A DNA stretch of 64,000 nucleotides, from the NCBI RefSeq assembly GCF_040215725.1, contig NZ_CP157967.1, positions 62,001 through 126,000 of the forward strand. The letters are read 5' to 3'. Below are positions 8,503 to 18,058 of this stretch, in pieces. The position numbers were made by a program, and so were the translations under genes. Origin of the DNA: Rhizobium sp. ZPR4. Its GTDB lineage: Bacteria > Pseudomonadota > Alphaproteobacteria > Rhizobiales > Rhizobiaceae. How positions within the stretch are numbered: the first letter of the stretch is position 1; each line of letters begins with the position of its first letter. The notes beneath the pieces are model-generated. The model was not told the DNA's origin and did no database searches. It saw nothing but the letters and a program-made list of their open reading frames with translations.

Positions 8503-9212
8503 GTACGCCCGATCAAAGCAAGGGAGGCCGCTCCCGCGATGAAGTCCTGGCCGGAGAATATGTGCTTGGCGTGCTCTCACTGGAGGACCGGCAGAAGGTT
8601 GAGCGCCGTATGCGCAGCGACCGCCAGTTTGCCGCGATTGTCAGCCGCTGGGAGCAGAACCTTTCGGAATTCAACGAGGAATATGAGGCGGTGGCGCCAT
8701 CCCCTTCGGTCTATCCGAAGATCGAGAAGCGCATTTTCGGTGATGCGGCCTTCGGTGCTCAGCTCTGGAATTCCCTTTTAGTCTGGCGCTCGGTCGCCTT
8801 CGGTTCGCTGTTCCTGGCCGCCGGTGTGCTCGTCTTCGCCATCACGAATGAAGGCGGCTTGCGCACGAGCCCCGGCAAGCAACTCACCGCATCCCTTTCC
8901 GGCCAGAACAGTCCGTTCAATCTCCTCGCCAATTACGACGTCGCCAACGGGCGTCTGAAAATTACGCCGGTCGCCGCCGGCAAGCCCGAGGAGAAATCGC
9001 TGGAGCTCTGGCTGATTCGCGGCAGCGATCCCGCCGAGGCATTGGGCATCCTCCCACCGACCGGCGATGGCGAAATCGTCTTGTCGCCGGAACTTCACGC
9101 CAAATTGACTGAAGGCGCCATCATCGCCGTTAGTGTCGAGCCCTTTGGCGGCTCGCCGACCGGCAAACCGACAGGCGATGTCGTCGCTTCCGGCACGATC
9201 CATTTGCCCTGA
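8499..9212 (+). CDS. Anti-sigma factor, RskA/SigK-regulator family
   Basis: The 237-residue membrane protein has an N-terminal cytoplasmic part (EVLAGEYVLGVLSLEDRQ, the zinc-less anti-sigma start typical of RskA-like proteins), one transmembrane helix at about residues 95-117 (SVAFGSLFLAAGVLVFAI) and a periplasmic RskA domain (about 130-237, with LELWLIRGSDPAEALGILP). It should hold the ECF sigma factor inactive at the membrane. The start at 8499 overlaps the sigma stop codon (ATGA). A start 12 nt upstream is possible but less convincing. Confidence 0.88.
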   Translation: MSTPDQSKGGRSRDEVLAGEYVLGVLSLEDRQKVERRMRSDRQFAAIVSRWEQNLSEFNEEYEAVAPSPSVYPKIEKRIFGDAAFGAQLWNSLLVWRSVAFGSLFLAAGVLVFAITNEGGLRTSPGKQLTASLSGQNSPFNLLANYDVANGRLKITPVAAGKPEEKSLELWLIRGSDPAEALGILPPTGDGEIVLSPELHAKLTEGAIIAVSVEPFGGSPTGKPTGDVVASGTIHLP

Positions 9213-9321
9213 GGAATTTCGGCTCGCGAAAAACGATCGCGGCTGAAACTCTTTATCCGCGTGCTCCGTATCTTCTTCCGACCCCGCCTGATCGGGGCAA
9301 CAGAGAGGAAGAGGAGACGTT

Positions 9322-9879
9322 ATGATCAAGACCGTATTTCGCATTGCCGCCGCTGCCGCATTGCTGTCAGCCGCAAGCAGCATTGCCTATGCCAAGGACC
9401 CGATGGTGGGCGGCGCTGCGATGTATGCCAGCAAGAACATCATCCAGAATGCCGTGAACTCCAAGGATCACACGACGCTGGTCGCAGCCGTCAAGGCGGC
9501 CGGCCTCGTTGATACCCTTGAGGGTAAAGGCCCTTTCACCGTCTTCGCGCCGACCAATGAAGCCTTCAAGCAACTGCCGGCGGGCACGGTCGAAACGCTG
9601 CTGAAGCCGGAAAACAAGGAAAAGCTGGTCAAGATCCTGACCTGCCATGTCGTCGCTGGTGACGACATGGCTGCCACCATCAAGAAATGGGCAATGAGCA
9701 AGGGCGGCGAATACGATCTGAAAACGGTCGGCGGCTGCACGATCAAGGCCATGGAGAAGGGCGGCAAGCTGACGTTGACCGATGAGGCCGGCGGCACCGC
9801 TCACATCACCATCGCCGACGTCAAGCAGTCGAACGGCGTGATCCATGTGGTCGACAAGGTGTTGTTGCCGAAGATGTAA
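9322..9879 (+). CDS. Secreted fasciclin-domain protein
   Basis: The 185-residue protein has a signal peptide (about residues 1-24, ending AYAKD) and one FAS1 domain. The FAS1 H1 and H2 boxes are visible as GPFTVFAPTNEAFKQLPAG (about 68-86) and the late NGVIHVVDKVLLP (about 171-183). It should be periplasmic or on the cell surface, where FAS1 domains mediate adhesion or polymer binding. A GAGGAAGAGGAG ribosome site precedes the ATG. It follows the sigma/anti-sigma pair by 109 nt, and I infer control by that sigma factor. Confidence 0.9.
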   Translation: MIKTVFRIAAAAALLSAASSIAYAKDPMVGGAAMYASKNIIQNAVNSKDHTTLVAAVKAAGLVDTLEGKGPFTVFAPTNEAFKQLPAGTVETLLKPENKEKLVKILTCHVVAGDDMAATIKKWAMSKGGEYDLKTVGGCTIKAMEKGGKLTLTDEAGGTAHITIADVKQSNGVIHVVDKVLLPKM

Positions 9880-9952
9880 TCCTTAGCGGCAACACGGCCG
9901 CCGTCGCCTTATGCGGGGTCGGGGGCGGCGGCCTCATTGTATCGGAGGGTCC

Positions 9953-10612
9953 TCAGACCTGGATGCCGACCGTCAGCCCGATCGCCTCGCGCAACTCCTG
10001 AAGTCCGACGCCCTTTTCCGAGGAGGTGGCGAGGATGCCGGGATAGGCAGCCGGGCGCTTGCGGATTTTTTCGGCTGTGTCGGCGAGCAGCTTCGGTATG
10101 CCTGCTTCCTTGATCTTGTCGGTCTTGGTGAGCACGATCTGATAGGAAACGGCGGCCTTGTCGAGCAGATCCAGGACCTCCGCGTCGTTCTTCTTGATAC
10201 CGTGGCGGCTGTCGATCAGCACATAGACGCGCTTCAGCGTGGTGCGTCCGCGCAGATAGTCGAATACCAGCTTCGTCCAGGCATCCACCTGATCCTTGGG
10301 TGCTTCGGCATAGCCATAGCCGGGCATGTCTACCAGAGCCATCGGCGGCAGATCGCCACCCTCGCCGGAAAAGCCGTCGGGAACGAAATAGTTGAGCTCC
10401 TGCGTGCGCCCCGGCGTGTTAGAGGTACGCGCCAGCCCCTTATGCCCGACAAGGGCATTGATCAGCGACGACTTGCCGACATTGGAGCGGCCGGCAAAGG
10501 CAATTTCCGGCGGCCCTTCCGGCGGCAGAAATTTCATCGACGGCACGCCGCGGATGAAGATCCACGGACGCCCGAAAAGCGGCTTGTCGTCTTTTGTCGT
10601 CTGATCTGCCAT
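9953..10612 (-). CDS. engB: Ribosome biogenesis GTPase EngB (YihA/YsxC)
   Basis: An essential cytoplasmic GTPase needed for late assembly of the large ribosomal subunit. The product (219 aa from ATG 10612, [10 protein letters not shown]) has G1 [13 protein letters not shown]2-region [13 protein letters not shown]3 DMPGYGYA and G4 TKTDKI. The reading frame extends further upstream, and an ATG at 10663 would give 236 residues; I prefer 10612 because typical EngB proteins begin shortly before the [11 protein letters not shown] segment. It lies downstream of yidC on the same strand, as in other rhizobia, but four other genes separate it from yidC and argB here. Confidence 0.93.
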   Translation of the reverse strand: MADQTTKDDKPLFGRPWIFIRGVPSMKFLPPEGPPEIAFAGRSNVGKSSLINALVGHKGLARTSNTPGRTQELNYFVPDGFSGEGGDLPPMALVDMPGYGYAEAPKDQVDAWTKLVFDYLRGRTTLKRVYVLIDSRHGIKKNDAEVLDLLDKAAVSYQIVLTKTDKIKEAGIPKLLADTAEKIRKRPAAYPGILATSSEKGVGLQELREAIGLTVGIQV

Positions 10613-10731
10613 TTGCTCAGTCTTTTGCTTGGTTTGATGGTCTGGCTTCGGGGTTTTGCCCATGAAAGTCAAGTTTTGATCGATGTGTGTGCCATGTTGC
10701 GGACCTGCACGGACCCTGTCATGCTGCGCGC

Positions 10732-11019
10732 ATGGAGCAGGATGCCTCGAAAGACGACGATATCGCAGAAATACGCCTCGATGCGAAGGAAGCCGTCGTT
10801 CTATTCGAGCTTCTTTCCCGCTGGTCCGATCCGAAGGCAACGCACACCCCCGACAAATTGTGTTTCGAAAGCCCTGCCGAATGCGCGGTATTGAACGGTT
10901 TGCTCGGGGATCTCGAAAAACAGCTCGCTGCTCCGTTCAAGCCCGAATACAGGCAGATTCTCGCCGATGCCCGCAGCTTCCTGGCGGGGCGGTGGAATGA
11001 TCCGACCCTCCGCGGCTGA
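10732..11019 (+). CDS. Conserved hypothetical protein, 95 aa
   Basis: A small acidic protein ([10 protein letters not shown] start) with predicted helices and no signal peptide or membrane segment. It contains [12 protein letters not shown] and [16 protein letters not shown] segments. I recognise no domain, though the style resembles small rhizobial proteins of unknown function. It is divergent from engB, with starts about 120 nt apart. Codon use agrees with its neighbours, which supports it being real. Confidence 0.6.
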   Translation: MEQDASKDDDIAEIRLDAKEAVVLFELLSRWSDPKATHTPDKLCFESPAECAVLNGLLGDLEKQLAAPFKPEYRQILADARSFLAGRWNDPTLRG

Positions 11020-11134
11020 ACTCTCCTAAACCGTCGACTTAGATCGGAATTTTGATCTGCAGCAGATGGTGATCCCGTAAAATCCGCAATTGCTGCACCA
11101 CGGCGCCGCACAAGTCGTGCTAAGGCTCGATGCC

Positions 11135-11962
11135 ATGAAAGCCGCTACAGAACAAAACTATCGTCGGCGCATTGCCCGGGTCATCGAGGCGATCATGGTC
11201 GATCCCGCAGCATCCCATTCCGTCGAAAGCCTGGCGGCGGTCGCCCATTTCTCGCCGTTCCATTTTCATAGGCTCTATCGGGCGATGACAGGCGAAAGCG
11301 TAGCCGCCACGATCCGCAGGGTACGGCTTGCGCAGGCCGCAAATCAATTGGCCACGAGTCCGGCCTCGGTCACCGAGACGGCGCTGGAGGCAGGCTACGA
11401 CAGCTCGCAGAGCTTCGCCCGCGCCTTTCGCGGCATGACCGGCCTCACCCCGACCGCATTCCAGCTGCAACAGCAGGCGATCACTGCAAATCTGCCCACC
11501 GTTACGGTCGATGACCGACCTCCCGCAACACTCTTTGGATTGCGTCACGAAGGGCCGGCGCAGACGATACCGCACACCTATCGCCGACTTGCGCAAAGGC
11601 TGGCCGAGCGCGGGCGTGCCTGGCATGACATGACACGTATCGGCATCGGCTCCGGCGATCCCGAACAGGGGGCGGGATTCTGGTATTTCGCCGCTGTCAT
11701 ACTCCCGCCGGACGATGTCGCGTCCGAGGGACTGGAGCAGCGTGATCTGCCCGGCGGCCTCTACGCCTGCTATCGGCTCATGGGTTCATATACCCTTATT
11801 TCCCCGACCTTTCAGACGCTCTTCGGCGGCTGGCTGCCGCAGAGCGGTTACGAGCCTGACGACCGCCCGATAATCGAGCTCTACCTCAACCATCCGGCCA
11901 AGGTGATGGAGCACGAAATAGCCACCGATCTGCTGATCCCGCTCCGTCACATCGTAGCCTGA
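11135..11962 (+). CDS. AraC-family transcriptional regulator with GyrI-like effector domain
   Basis: The 275-residue protein starts with the AraC DNA-binding domain (about residues 8-107), showing two helix-turn-helix units: SVESLAAVAHFSPFHFHRLY and SVTETALEAGYDSSQSFARAF. The C-terminal half (about 120-275) fits the GyrI-like/AraC effector-binding fold, with the typical YYYFAAV-like and LPGGLYACYRLMGSY segments. This domain order (N-terminal HTH) is that of Rob-like regulators, which bind small hydrophobic ligands. The next gene, a secreted hydrolase about 100 nt downstream, could be a target. Confidence 0.85.
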   Translation: MKAATEQNYRRRIARVIEAIMVDPAASHSVESLAAVAHFSPFHFHRLYRAMTGESVAATIRRVRLAQAANQLATSPASVTETALEAGYDSSQSFARAFRGMTGLTPTAFQLQQQAITANLPTVTVDDRPPATLFGLRHEGPAQTIPHTYRRLAQRLAERGRAWHDMTRIGIGSGDPEQGAGFWYFAAVILPPDDVASEGLEQRDLPGGLYACYRLMGSYTLISPTFQTLFGGWLPQSGYEPDDRPIIELYLNHPAKVMEHEIATDLLIPLRHIVA

Positions 11963-12065
11963 ACTGTTCGAGATCAGACTTCCGAATGGAACATGCCGGC
12001 CATCAGGGCCGGCGTGTCGATATCACTCGTCCCTGCCTCCCTTGATCCCGTTCCCGGAGAAGAAA

Positions 12066-13040
12066 ATGCGTTTCTTGAAGATTGGAATTCTCTTAGCCCT
12101 CGGTCTGGCTGCCTCATCGGCTCGAGCGGCCGGTCTGACGTCCATTCAGGTTCCTGCGACGGCAGACAATCCGGCCCTGAGCGCCTTCGTCTGGTCGCCC
12201 TGCGCGACGCCGCCGGAGGAGGTGAAGCTTGGACCGATAACGGTGGCTGCCGTCCGCAATTGCCCGATCGCCGGGAGCAAGCTGCCGCTCATCGTCATCT
12301 CGCACGGGCACAGCGGCGGCTCCCTCAATCATCACGATGTGGCAGAGACACTGGCCGATGCCGGCTTCCTGGTGGTGGCGCTCAACCATCCCGGCGACAA
12401 TTTTTCCGATCTCAGCCGATCGGGCGACATCTCGATCATGTTTCAGCGGCCGCGAGACATTAAGCGTCTGATCGATTTCCTGCTTGCCGGCTGGCCGCAG
12501 GCGGAAAAAATCGATCCGGATCGCATCGGTTTCTTCGGCTTCTCGCGTGGCGGCTATACCGGCCTGGTGCTTGCAGGCGCGGTCCCCGACTTTCACGACG
12601 CCACGGTTCCCTGTCCGGAGCCTGCTCCGATCTGCGGCGAGATCCGCCGCAACGAAATACCGGCCGAGCCGCTCGCTCGTGATCCGCGCATAAAGGCCTT
12701 CGTCCTTGCCGATCCGCTGAGCTTCTTTTCGACAAAGGAAAGCCTGAAGGCGGTCGGCGCTCCGATCCAGCTCTGGGGGTCAGAACATGGCGGTGATGGC
12801 GTGCTGCCGGAAAATGTCGCAGCACTGGCGGTCAATCTGCCTGACAAGCCGGACTTCCACGTCGTGCCCGGTTCGGCCCATTTCGCCTTTCTGGCGCCAT
12901 GCTCGGCGGGCTTGGCCGGGTCCCAGCCGGAGATCTGTACGGATCAGGCTGGATTTGACCGGGCTGCGTTTCACAGGTCGCTCGATGCGAATATCCTCGA
13001 ATTCTTCCGCAAGAATCTCGCCCCGGAACGGAAGAGCTGA
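12066..13040 (+). CDS. Secreted alpha/beta hydrolase (dienelactone hydrolase / PAF-acetylhydrolase-like)
   Basis: The 324-residue protein has a signal peptide (about residues 1-21, ending SARAAG) and an alpha/beta hydrolase fold. The oxyanion region is ISHGHSGG (about 76-83) and the nucleophile elbow is GFSRGG (about 157-162). A late GSAHFAFL segment (about 274-281) supplies the likely catalytic His. It should be periplasmic and cleave ester bonds; the substrate is unknown. GGAGAAG precedes the ATG at 12066. A perfect terminator hairpin follows. Confidence 0.82.
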   Translation: MRFLKIGILLALGLAASSARAAGLTSIQVPATADNPALSAFVWSPCATPPEEVKLGPITVAAVRNCPIAGSKLPLIVISHGHSGGSLNHHDVAETLADAGFLVVALNHPGDNFSDLSRSGDISIMFQRPRDIKRLIDFLLAGWPQAEKIDPDRIGFFGFSRGGYTGLVLAGAVPDFHDATVPCPEPAPICGEIRRNEIPAEPLARDPRIKAFVLADPLSFFSTKESLKAVGAPIQLWGSEHGGDGVLPENVAALAVNLPDKPDFHVVPGSAHFAFLAPCSAGLAGSQPEICTDQAGFDRAAFHRSLDANILEFFRKNLAPERKS

Positions 13041-13070
13041 AAGAAAGCGCGAAACAACTGCCGCAAAAGA

Positions 13071-13094
13071 AAAGCCCCGCCGAAGCGGGGCTTT
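13071..13094. terminator. Bidirectional rho-independent terminator
   Basis: AAAGCCCCGC (13071-13080) and GCGGGGCTTT (13085-13094) form a perfect 10-bp stem with loop CGAA. T-tracts lie on both sides. It sits between the convergent hydrolase and yidC genes and can serve both. Confidence 0.9.
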
Positions 13095-13097
13095 TCG

Positions 13098-14903
13098 TCA
13101 TTTCGATGGTGCCGGTTTTCGTTTGAAGAGGCCCTTCAGATTGTCGAAGAGTTCCACCTTCACGCCGTGGCGCTTCATGATGATCGACTGCTGGATGACC
13201 GAGAGCGTGTTGTTCCAGGCCCAGTAGATCACGAGGCCGGCCGGGAAGCTTGCCAGCATGAACATGAACACCAGCGGCATCCAGTTGAAGATCATCGCCT
13301 GGGTCGGGTCCGGCGGCGTCGGGTTCATGCGCATCTGGAAGAACATGGTGACGCCCATGATCAGCGGCCAGACGCCGAGATGCAGGAAGGTCGGAGCCGC
13401 AAACGGCAGCAGGCCGAAGAGGTTGACGATCGAGGTCGGATCGGGAGCGGAAAGGTCCTGAATCCAGCCGAAGAACGGCGCATGGCGCATCTCGATGGTG
13501 ATGTAGATCACCTTGTAGAGCGAGAAGAAGATCGGGATCTGCAAAAGCACTGGCCAGCAGCCGGCGATCGGGTTGATCTTCTCTTCCTTGTAGAGCTGCA
13601 TGGTCGCCTGCTGCAGGGCCATGCGGTCGTCGCCGAACTTGGCCTTCAGCTCTTCCATCTTCGGCTGCACGCGCTTCATGTTCGCCATCGAAGCGTATTG
13701 CCGGCTGGCGAGCGGGAAGAACAGCGCCTTGACCACGATGGTGGTGCAGAGGATCGCGACGCCGAAATTGCCGAAGTAGCGGAAGAAGAAATCCATCAGC
13801 TTGAACATCGGCTTGGTGATGAAATAGAACCAGCCCCAATCGATCAGGCGGTCGAAACGCGGGATCGAATAGCTGGTCTCGTAGCGGTCGATGACCGGAA
13901 CTTCCTTGGCGCCGGCGAAGACGAGGTTCTTCAGCTCGATCGACTGGCTGGGAGCGACCGTGATCGCATCCTGCTTGTAGTCTGCCTGGTAACGCGGCGT
14001 GCCATCCGCGAAGTGCGAGAAGCGGGCGTCATAAGCGGTCGACTGTGGCGGCACGATGGTTGCAGCCCAATACTTGTCCGTCATGCCGAGCCAGCCGCCG
14101 GTCGCCTTGGCAGGCGTCGTGGCTTCCTTTTCGGTCGACGCATATTTCGTCTCGATCAGGCCGTCATCGCCAATGACGCCGATGAAGCCTTCGTGCAGGA
14201 CGTAGGCCGACGGCGTTTCAGGCTTGTTGTAGCGAGTGACGCGGCCATAGCTCGACAGAGAAACTGGAGCCTGGCTGGCATTGGCGATCTTGTCGGTGAT
14301 CGTGAACATGTAGCGATCGTCGACGGAGATCGTGCGGCTGAAGGTAATGCCCTTGTCGTTGGTGTAGGACAGCGTCACCGGCGTCTTGTCGGTCAGCTTG
14401 TCGCCGCTTGCGAGCGTCCAAATCGTTGAAGGGCCTGGAACGGCGCCCGTGGCATCGCTGCCGACATAGCCGAGTTCCGTAAAGTAGCCGTTCTTGGTGT
14501 CGGCCGGGCTGAACAGCGTGATGATCGGGCTGCTCTTGTCGACGGTCTCGTGGTAGGCCTTGAGCTGGAGGTCGTCGAAACGCGCGCCTTCCAGGTTGAT
14601 GGAGCCGGCAAGGGCCGGCGTGTCGATGATGACGCGCGACGAAGCGGTCTTGGCGACCGACTGCTCGAGGGTGAGGACCGCCGGCGCCGTCTGACCGCCT
14701 GCCGGCAACGAACCGTTCACGGCAGCACCCGCTGCGGGCGACTGCGTCGTCTGGGCCTGCTGCGCCTGCTGATGAGCCTTGGCGGCCTGTTCAGCCTGGC
14801 GCTGCGCTTCGAGGCGCGGGTTCATGTAGAAAAACTGCCAGCCGAGAACAATCAGCACGGACAGTGCAATTGCTATGAAGTAATTGCGGTTGTTTTCCAT
14901 CAT
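13098..14903 (-). CDS. yidC: Membrane protein insertase YidC
   Basis: YidC inserts and folds inner-membrane proteins, alone or with SecYEG. The 601-residue protein has the N-terminal membrane anchor ([19 protein letters not shown]), an Ala/Gln-rich linker, the large periplasmic P1 domain (about residues 75-360) and the conserved C-terminal core of five membrane segments (about 365-580), including the [18 protein letters not shown] region with the functionally important basic loop. The start overlaps the rnpA stop as ATGA, giving the usual rpmH-rnpA-yidC operon. Length is normal for alphaproteobacteria. Confidence 0.97.
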   Translation of the reverse strand: MMENNRNYFIAIALSVLIVLGWQFFYMNPRLEAQRQAEQAAKAHQQAQQAQTTQSPAAGAAVNGSLPAGGQTAPAVLTLEQSVAKTASSRVIIDTPALAGSINLEGARFDDLQLKAYHETVDKSSPIITLFSPADTKNGYFTELGYVGSDATGAVPGPSTIWTLASGDKLTDKTPVTLSYTNDKGITFSRTISVDDRYMFTITDKIANASQAPVSLSSYGRVTRYNKPETPSAYVLHEGFIGVIGDDGLIETKYASTEKEATTPAKATGGWLGMTDKYWAATIVPPQSTAYDARFSHFADGTPRYQADYKQDAITVAPSQSIELKNLVFAGAKEVPVIDRYETSYSIPRFDRLIDWGWFYFITKPMFKLMDFFFRYFGNFGVAILCTTIVVKALFFPLASRQYASMANMKRVQPKMEELKAKFGDDRMALQQATMQLYKEEKINPIAGCWPVLLQIPIFFSLYKVIYITIEMRHAPFFGWIQDLSAPDPTSIVNLFGLLPFAAPTFLHLGVWPLIMGVTMFFQMRMNPTPPDPTQAMIFNWMPLVFMFMLASFPAGLVIYWAWNNTLSVIQQSIIMKRHGVKVELFDNLKGLFKRKPAPSK

Positions 14904-15301
14904 ACTTTCCTGGAGCGATCCGTTTCGGACCGCCGATGTTTCGGCCTGTTTTCGACGCGGCTTACGAGTTCGCTTGCCAGTTTTTCGAAAGGCGCGGTCA
15001 GCACATCGCGCCGCGCGACAACCACATAGTCGTGTCCGGGCTGCATTGCAAACCCTGCATGAAGCCGCACGGCTTCTTTCAGCCTGCGCCGCATGCGGTT
15101 GCGCTCCACCGCGTTGCCATGTTTTTTGGTGACGGTAAATCCAACGCGGGGATCGGCGTCGGCGGTCTTGCGGTCCAGCACCTCAATCAGGAAGAAGCCG
15201 CCTCTGCGCTTCTCGCCTTCGCGGACTGCAAGAAACTGCGGCCGGCTTTTCAGCCGCCCGACAGTCTTTTTTGGTCGTTCATTCGTCAATTTGCCCGCCA
15301 T
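14900..15301 (-). CDS. rnpA: Ribonuclease P protein component RnpA
   Basis: The protein subunit of RNase P, which trims tRNA 5' ends together with the catalytic RNA. The 133-residue basic protein holds the RNR signature in [17 protein letters not shown] (about residues 63-79) and the [11 protein letters not shown] strand before it. It overlaps yidC by 4 nt and follows rpmH at a distance of 25 nt, so all three are probably co-transcribed from the promoter at 15583-15611. A few N-terminal residues ([10 protein letters not shown]) may vary if a later start is used. Confidence 0.95.
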   Translation of the reverse strand: MAGKLTNERPKKTVGRLKSRPQFLAVREGEKRRGGFFLIEVLDRKTADADPRVGFTVTKKHGNAVERNRMRRRLKEAVRLHAGFAMQPGHDYVVVARRDVLTAPFEKLASELVSRVENRPKHRRSETDRSRKV

Positions 15302-15326
15302 CCTGGATTATCGGGCACTTCGGCCC

Positions 15327-15461
15327 TTAGGCCGAAAGACGCTTGCGGCCGCGGTTACGGCGAGCGGAAAGAACCGCACGGCCGCCCTTGGTAGCCATGC
15401 GCGAACGGAAACCGTGGCGACGCTTGCGGACAAGCTTGGATGGTTGGTAGGTACGCTTCAT
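15327..15461 (-). CDS. rpmH: Large ribosomal subunit protein bL34
   Basis: A 44-codon gene on the minus strand that begins [20 protein letters not shown] and ends [11 protein letters not shown], which is the full, nearly invariant bL34 sequence. It is very basic, as expected for a protein that binds 23S rRNA. It is the first gene of the rpmH-rnpA-yidC unit, with a clear sigma-70-type promoter about 120 nt upstream. Confidence 0.98.
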   Translation of the reverse strand: MKRTYQPSKLVRKRRHGFRSRMATKGGRAVLSARRNRGRKRLSA

Positions 15462-15879
15462 TTATTTAAACACCGCGGAGTGCGGCCCTTCTTGAGCTTT
15501 GCTTCAATAGCAAGGAGCGTTGTTGATTATGGCGAACGGACTTGTCCCGCAAATGCAGGCTCCATGACCGGACGTGCGCGGGCTTATACGGATCAAGGCC
15601 CCGGAAGTCAATTATAGGGGCACAGATTCCTTGAAATCGGGCAAATTCGCGCTGTCGGCCGCGGCAACCCGCATTTGGCGGCAGTGCTCGGCGGAATGTG
15701 TACACAACCTTAAATATAGATTGCAGATATTCTAAAATATATGGAAAGTATAGTCAGAAATGCAGTACGTTTAGATTAAAAATACTTCAATGTAACGTTA
15801 ATGATTTTAGTCGATATCTAGCTCCATGTCGTAAAACCCATCGATTTACGGGGGATGGGATCTGCGCCGGAGGGGTATT
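15462..15879. other. Divergent intergenic region between rpmH and the chemoreceptor gene
   Basis: The rpmH side holds the promoter annotated at 15583-15611 and a leader of about 110 nt. The chemoreceptor side (from about 15700) is markedly AT-rich, with runs such as CTAAAATATATGG. Near the chemoreceptor start, CCCATC and GATGGG arms around 15837-15857 could form a small hairpin. I see no DnaA-box cluster and no further gene. Confidence 0.5.
15583..15611 (-). promoter_or_regulatory. Sigma-70-type promoter of rpmH-rnpA-yidC
   Basis: Read on the minus strand, TTGACT (15611-15606) and TATAAG (15588-15583) are separated by exactly 17 nt, close to the housekeeping consensus. The predicted transcript starts near 15576, leaving a leader of about 115 nt before rpmH. 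Confidence 0.75.
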
Positions 15880-17886
15880 GTGAAAATTCGCGGCAAAATA
15901 AATCTGCTTGTATCTGTCATGGCCGGGGCGGCGCTTCTGATTGGCGCCACCGCCCTCTATGCGTTGCATCAATATGACCAGAAATTACAGAGCTACGAGC
16001 AGACGGCGAGCCGTGCTTACATGGGCGAGCGCCTGAATCGCTACGTGACCGCGGTGGTCATGGAAGCGCGCGGCATCTATGCCGCTGCTGCGGCAAAGGA
16101 TTCCAAACCCTTTGCCGATGGGCTGATGGCGGATCTCGACGAAATCGACAAGGTGCTGACGGACTGGGCGCCTCTGGTGCCGGATACGCAGAAGCCGGAA
16201 TTCACCAAACTGCAGGCCCGTGCCCAGGAATTTCGCGTCTTTCGCACGGAAACGGCCAGGCTCGGTGTGACGGATGGCCCGGATGCCGCCGGCAAGCAGG
16301 GCAATAACGAAGCGAACCGTGCCAACCGCAAGGCTTTCCAGGCTGAGATCGATGCGGTCGTCGAGACCGACAAGGGGGAGCTTGCGAAAGCCGAGGCCGA
16401 GATTGCAACCTTTCACAGCAACGTCTTGTGGGTCGTCCTCGGCATCATGATCGCCGGTATCGCGGCCGGTGTCGGCCTTGGCGCCTATATCGGAACTGTC
16501 CATCTCAGCCGCCCGATCCGCAAGGTGACCGACGCGATAAAGAGTGTCGCGAACGGCCATTTCGATATCGAGGTGCCGTTTGCCGGCCGTCGGGACGAAA
16601 TCGGCGAGATGGCGGCAGCCGTCGACGTCTTCAAGGAAAACGGTAATGCCGTGCGCCGCATGAATGCCGAGGAAACGGCCATGCGCGCCAAGAGCGACGA
16701 GCTTCAGTCGAGCATGTCTCTGGCAGTCTCCGCCGCGGCAGCCGGCGATTTCAGCCCGCGCATCGAGAAGGACTATGGCGACGTCAATCTCAACCGCTTT
16801 GCGCGCAACGTCAACGAGCTCCTGATAAGCGTCGACACGGGGATCGGCGAGGTCCGCCGCGTCATTGCAAGCCTGGCTGACGGTGATCTGACCCAGGCAA
16901 TGAAGGGCGAATTCCAGGGGGCTTTTGCCGAGCTGCAGCAGAACGTCAATACGACGCTCGCGACGCTGAAGAGCACCATGAGCGAAGTGCGCGAGACCAC
17001 AGGCTCGATCAACTCCAACACCAATGAGCTGCGTCACGCCAGCGACGACCTCTCCAAGCGCACGGAACAGCAGGCGGCCGCTCTTGAGGAGACTTCGGCA
17101 GCGCTCGACGAGATCACCTCCGTCGTGCAGAATTCCACGGAGCGGGCGCGCGAGGCCAGCGTCATGGTCAGCGAAGCAAAGGACGATGCTGCACGCTCCG
17201 GCACGGTCGTTCGTAACGCCATCGATGCCATGGGGCGCATCGAGCAGGCATCCGGCGAGATCAGCCAGATCATCGGCGTGATCGACGACATCGCCTTCCA
17301 GACCAATCTGCTGGCGTTGAACGCCGGTGTCGAGGCCGCGCGCGCCGGCGAGGCGGGCAAGGGCTTCGCGGTGGTTGCCCAGGAAGTACGCGAGCTTGCC
17401 CAGCGTTCTGCGACAGCTGCCAAGGATATCAAGGCCCTGATCGGCAAGTCCGGTGACGAGGTGCAGATCGGCGTCAAGCTGGTGCAGGCGACCGGCGAGG
17501 CGCTGTCGTCCATCGAGGCTCGCGTGCTCAAGATCAACGATCACATCCACTCGATCGCAACGGCGGCGCGCGAGCAGGCGACGGGCCTCTCCGAGGTGAA
17601 CAACGCGGTCAACCAGATGGATGAGGTCACGCAGCGAAACGCCGCCATGGTCGAGGAGACCTCGGCCGCGACCCATCGATTGGCGGCCGAGGCGGATGGC
17701 CTTGTCCATCTCGTTTCGCGCTTCAAGGTCGATGCTATCAATGTGTCAGCACCGGTGGCGGCGCGTGCTGAGACGCATCGCCCCACAGCTTCGCCAGCGC
17801 GCCGCATGATCGACAGGGTCGCGACTGCCTTCGGCGGCGGAGCGCTTGCGCCGGCCGCTGCAACGCAAGGCTGGGAAGAGTTCTGA
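15880..17886 (+). CDS. Methyl-accepting chemotaxis protein
   Basis: A 668-residue inner-membrane chemoreceptor. It has a first membrane helix (about residues 7-29), a periplasmic helical sensor domain (about 30-185), a second helix (about 187-208), HAMP segments (about 210-330) and the methyl-accepting signalling domain with the highly conserved hairpin tip IDDIAFQTNLLALNAGVEAARAGE (split here as about 468-491). The last residues GWEEF fit the xWxxF tether used by CheR/CheB in some receptors. The start is GTG at 15880, supported by GGAGGGG seven nt before it. Ligand unknown. Confidence 0.93.
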   Translation: MKIRGKINLLVSVMAGAALLIGATALYALHQYDQKLQSYEQTASRAYMGERLNRYVTAVVMEARGIYAAAAAKDSKPFADGLMADLDEIDKVLTDWAPLVPDTQKPEFTKLQARAQEFRVFRTETARLGVTDGPDAAGKQGNNEANRANRKAFQAEIDAVVETDKGELAKAEAEIATFHSNVLWVVLGIMIAGIAAGVGLGAYIGTVHLSRPIRKVTDAIKSVANGHFDIEVPFAGRRDEIGEMAAAVDVFKENGNAVRRMNAEETAMRAKSDELQSSMSLAVSAAAAGDFSPRIEKDYGDVNLNRFARNVNELLISVDTGIGEVRRVIASLADGDLTQAMKGEFQGAFAELQQNVNTTLATLKSTMSEVRETTGSINSNTNELRHASDDLSKRTEQQAAALEETSAALDEITSVVQNSTERAREASVMVSEAKDDAARSGTVVRNAIDAMGRIEQASGEISQIIGVIDDIAFQTNLLALNAGVEAARAGEAGKGFAVVAQEVRELAQRSATAAKDIKALIGKSGDEVQIGVKLVQATGEALSSIEARVLKINDHIHSIATAAREQATGLSEVNNAVNQMDEVTQRNAAMVEETSAATHRLAAEADGLVHLVSRFKVDAINVSAPVAARAETHRPTASPARRMIDRVATAFGGGALAPAAATQGWEEF

Positions 17887-18058
17887 CCCCACAGATGTGA
17901 GGTTGGCTTATGAGGCTGGTTGCGGCGCCTGGGTGCCGTAGCCGGCCTCCTCCTTTTGTCAAAATCCGGAGCCGATTGGAAAAAAGCCCACAATCGCCTA
18001 TTATCTAGTTTCGATCAGGTCGCATCAGATCGCTTTGCAGCGAAGCGGGACAATTGAA

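Noticed and set aside
9213..9321. Possible ECF promoter before the fasciclin gene (TGAAACT ... CGTATC)
   Set aside because: No matching motif could be found upstream of the sigma gene itself, so the consensus for this sigma factor is unsupported.
15462..15879. Possible replication origin near rpmH
   Set aside because: In many bacteria oriC is next to rpmH, but no DnaA-box cluster or dnaA gene is seen, and in Rhizobiales the origin is near hemE.
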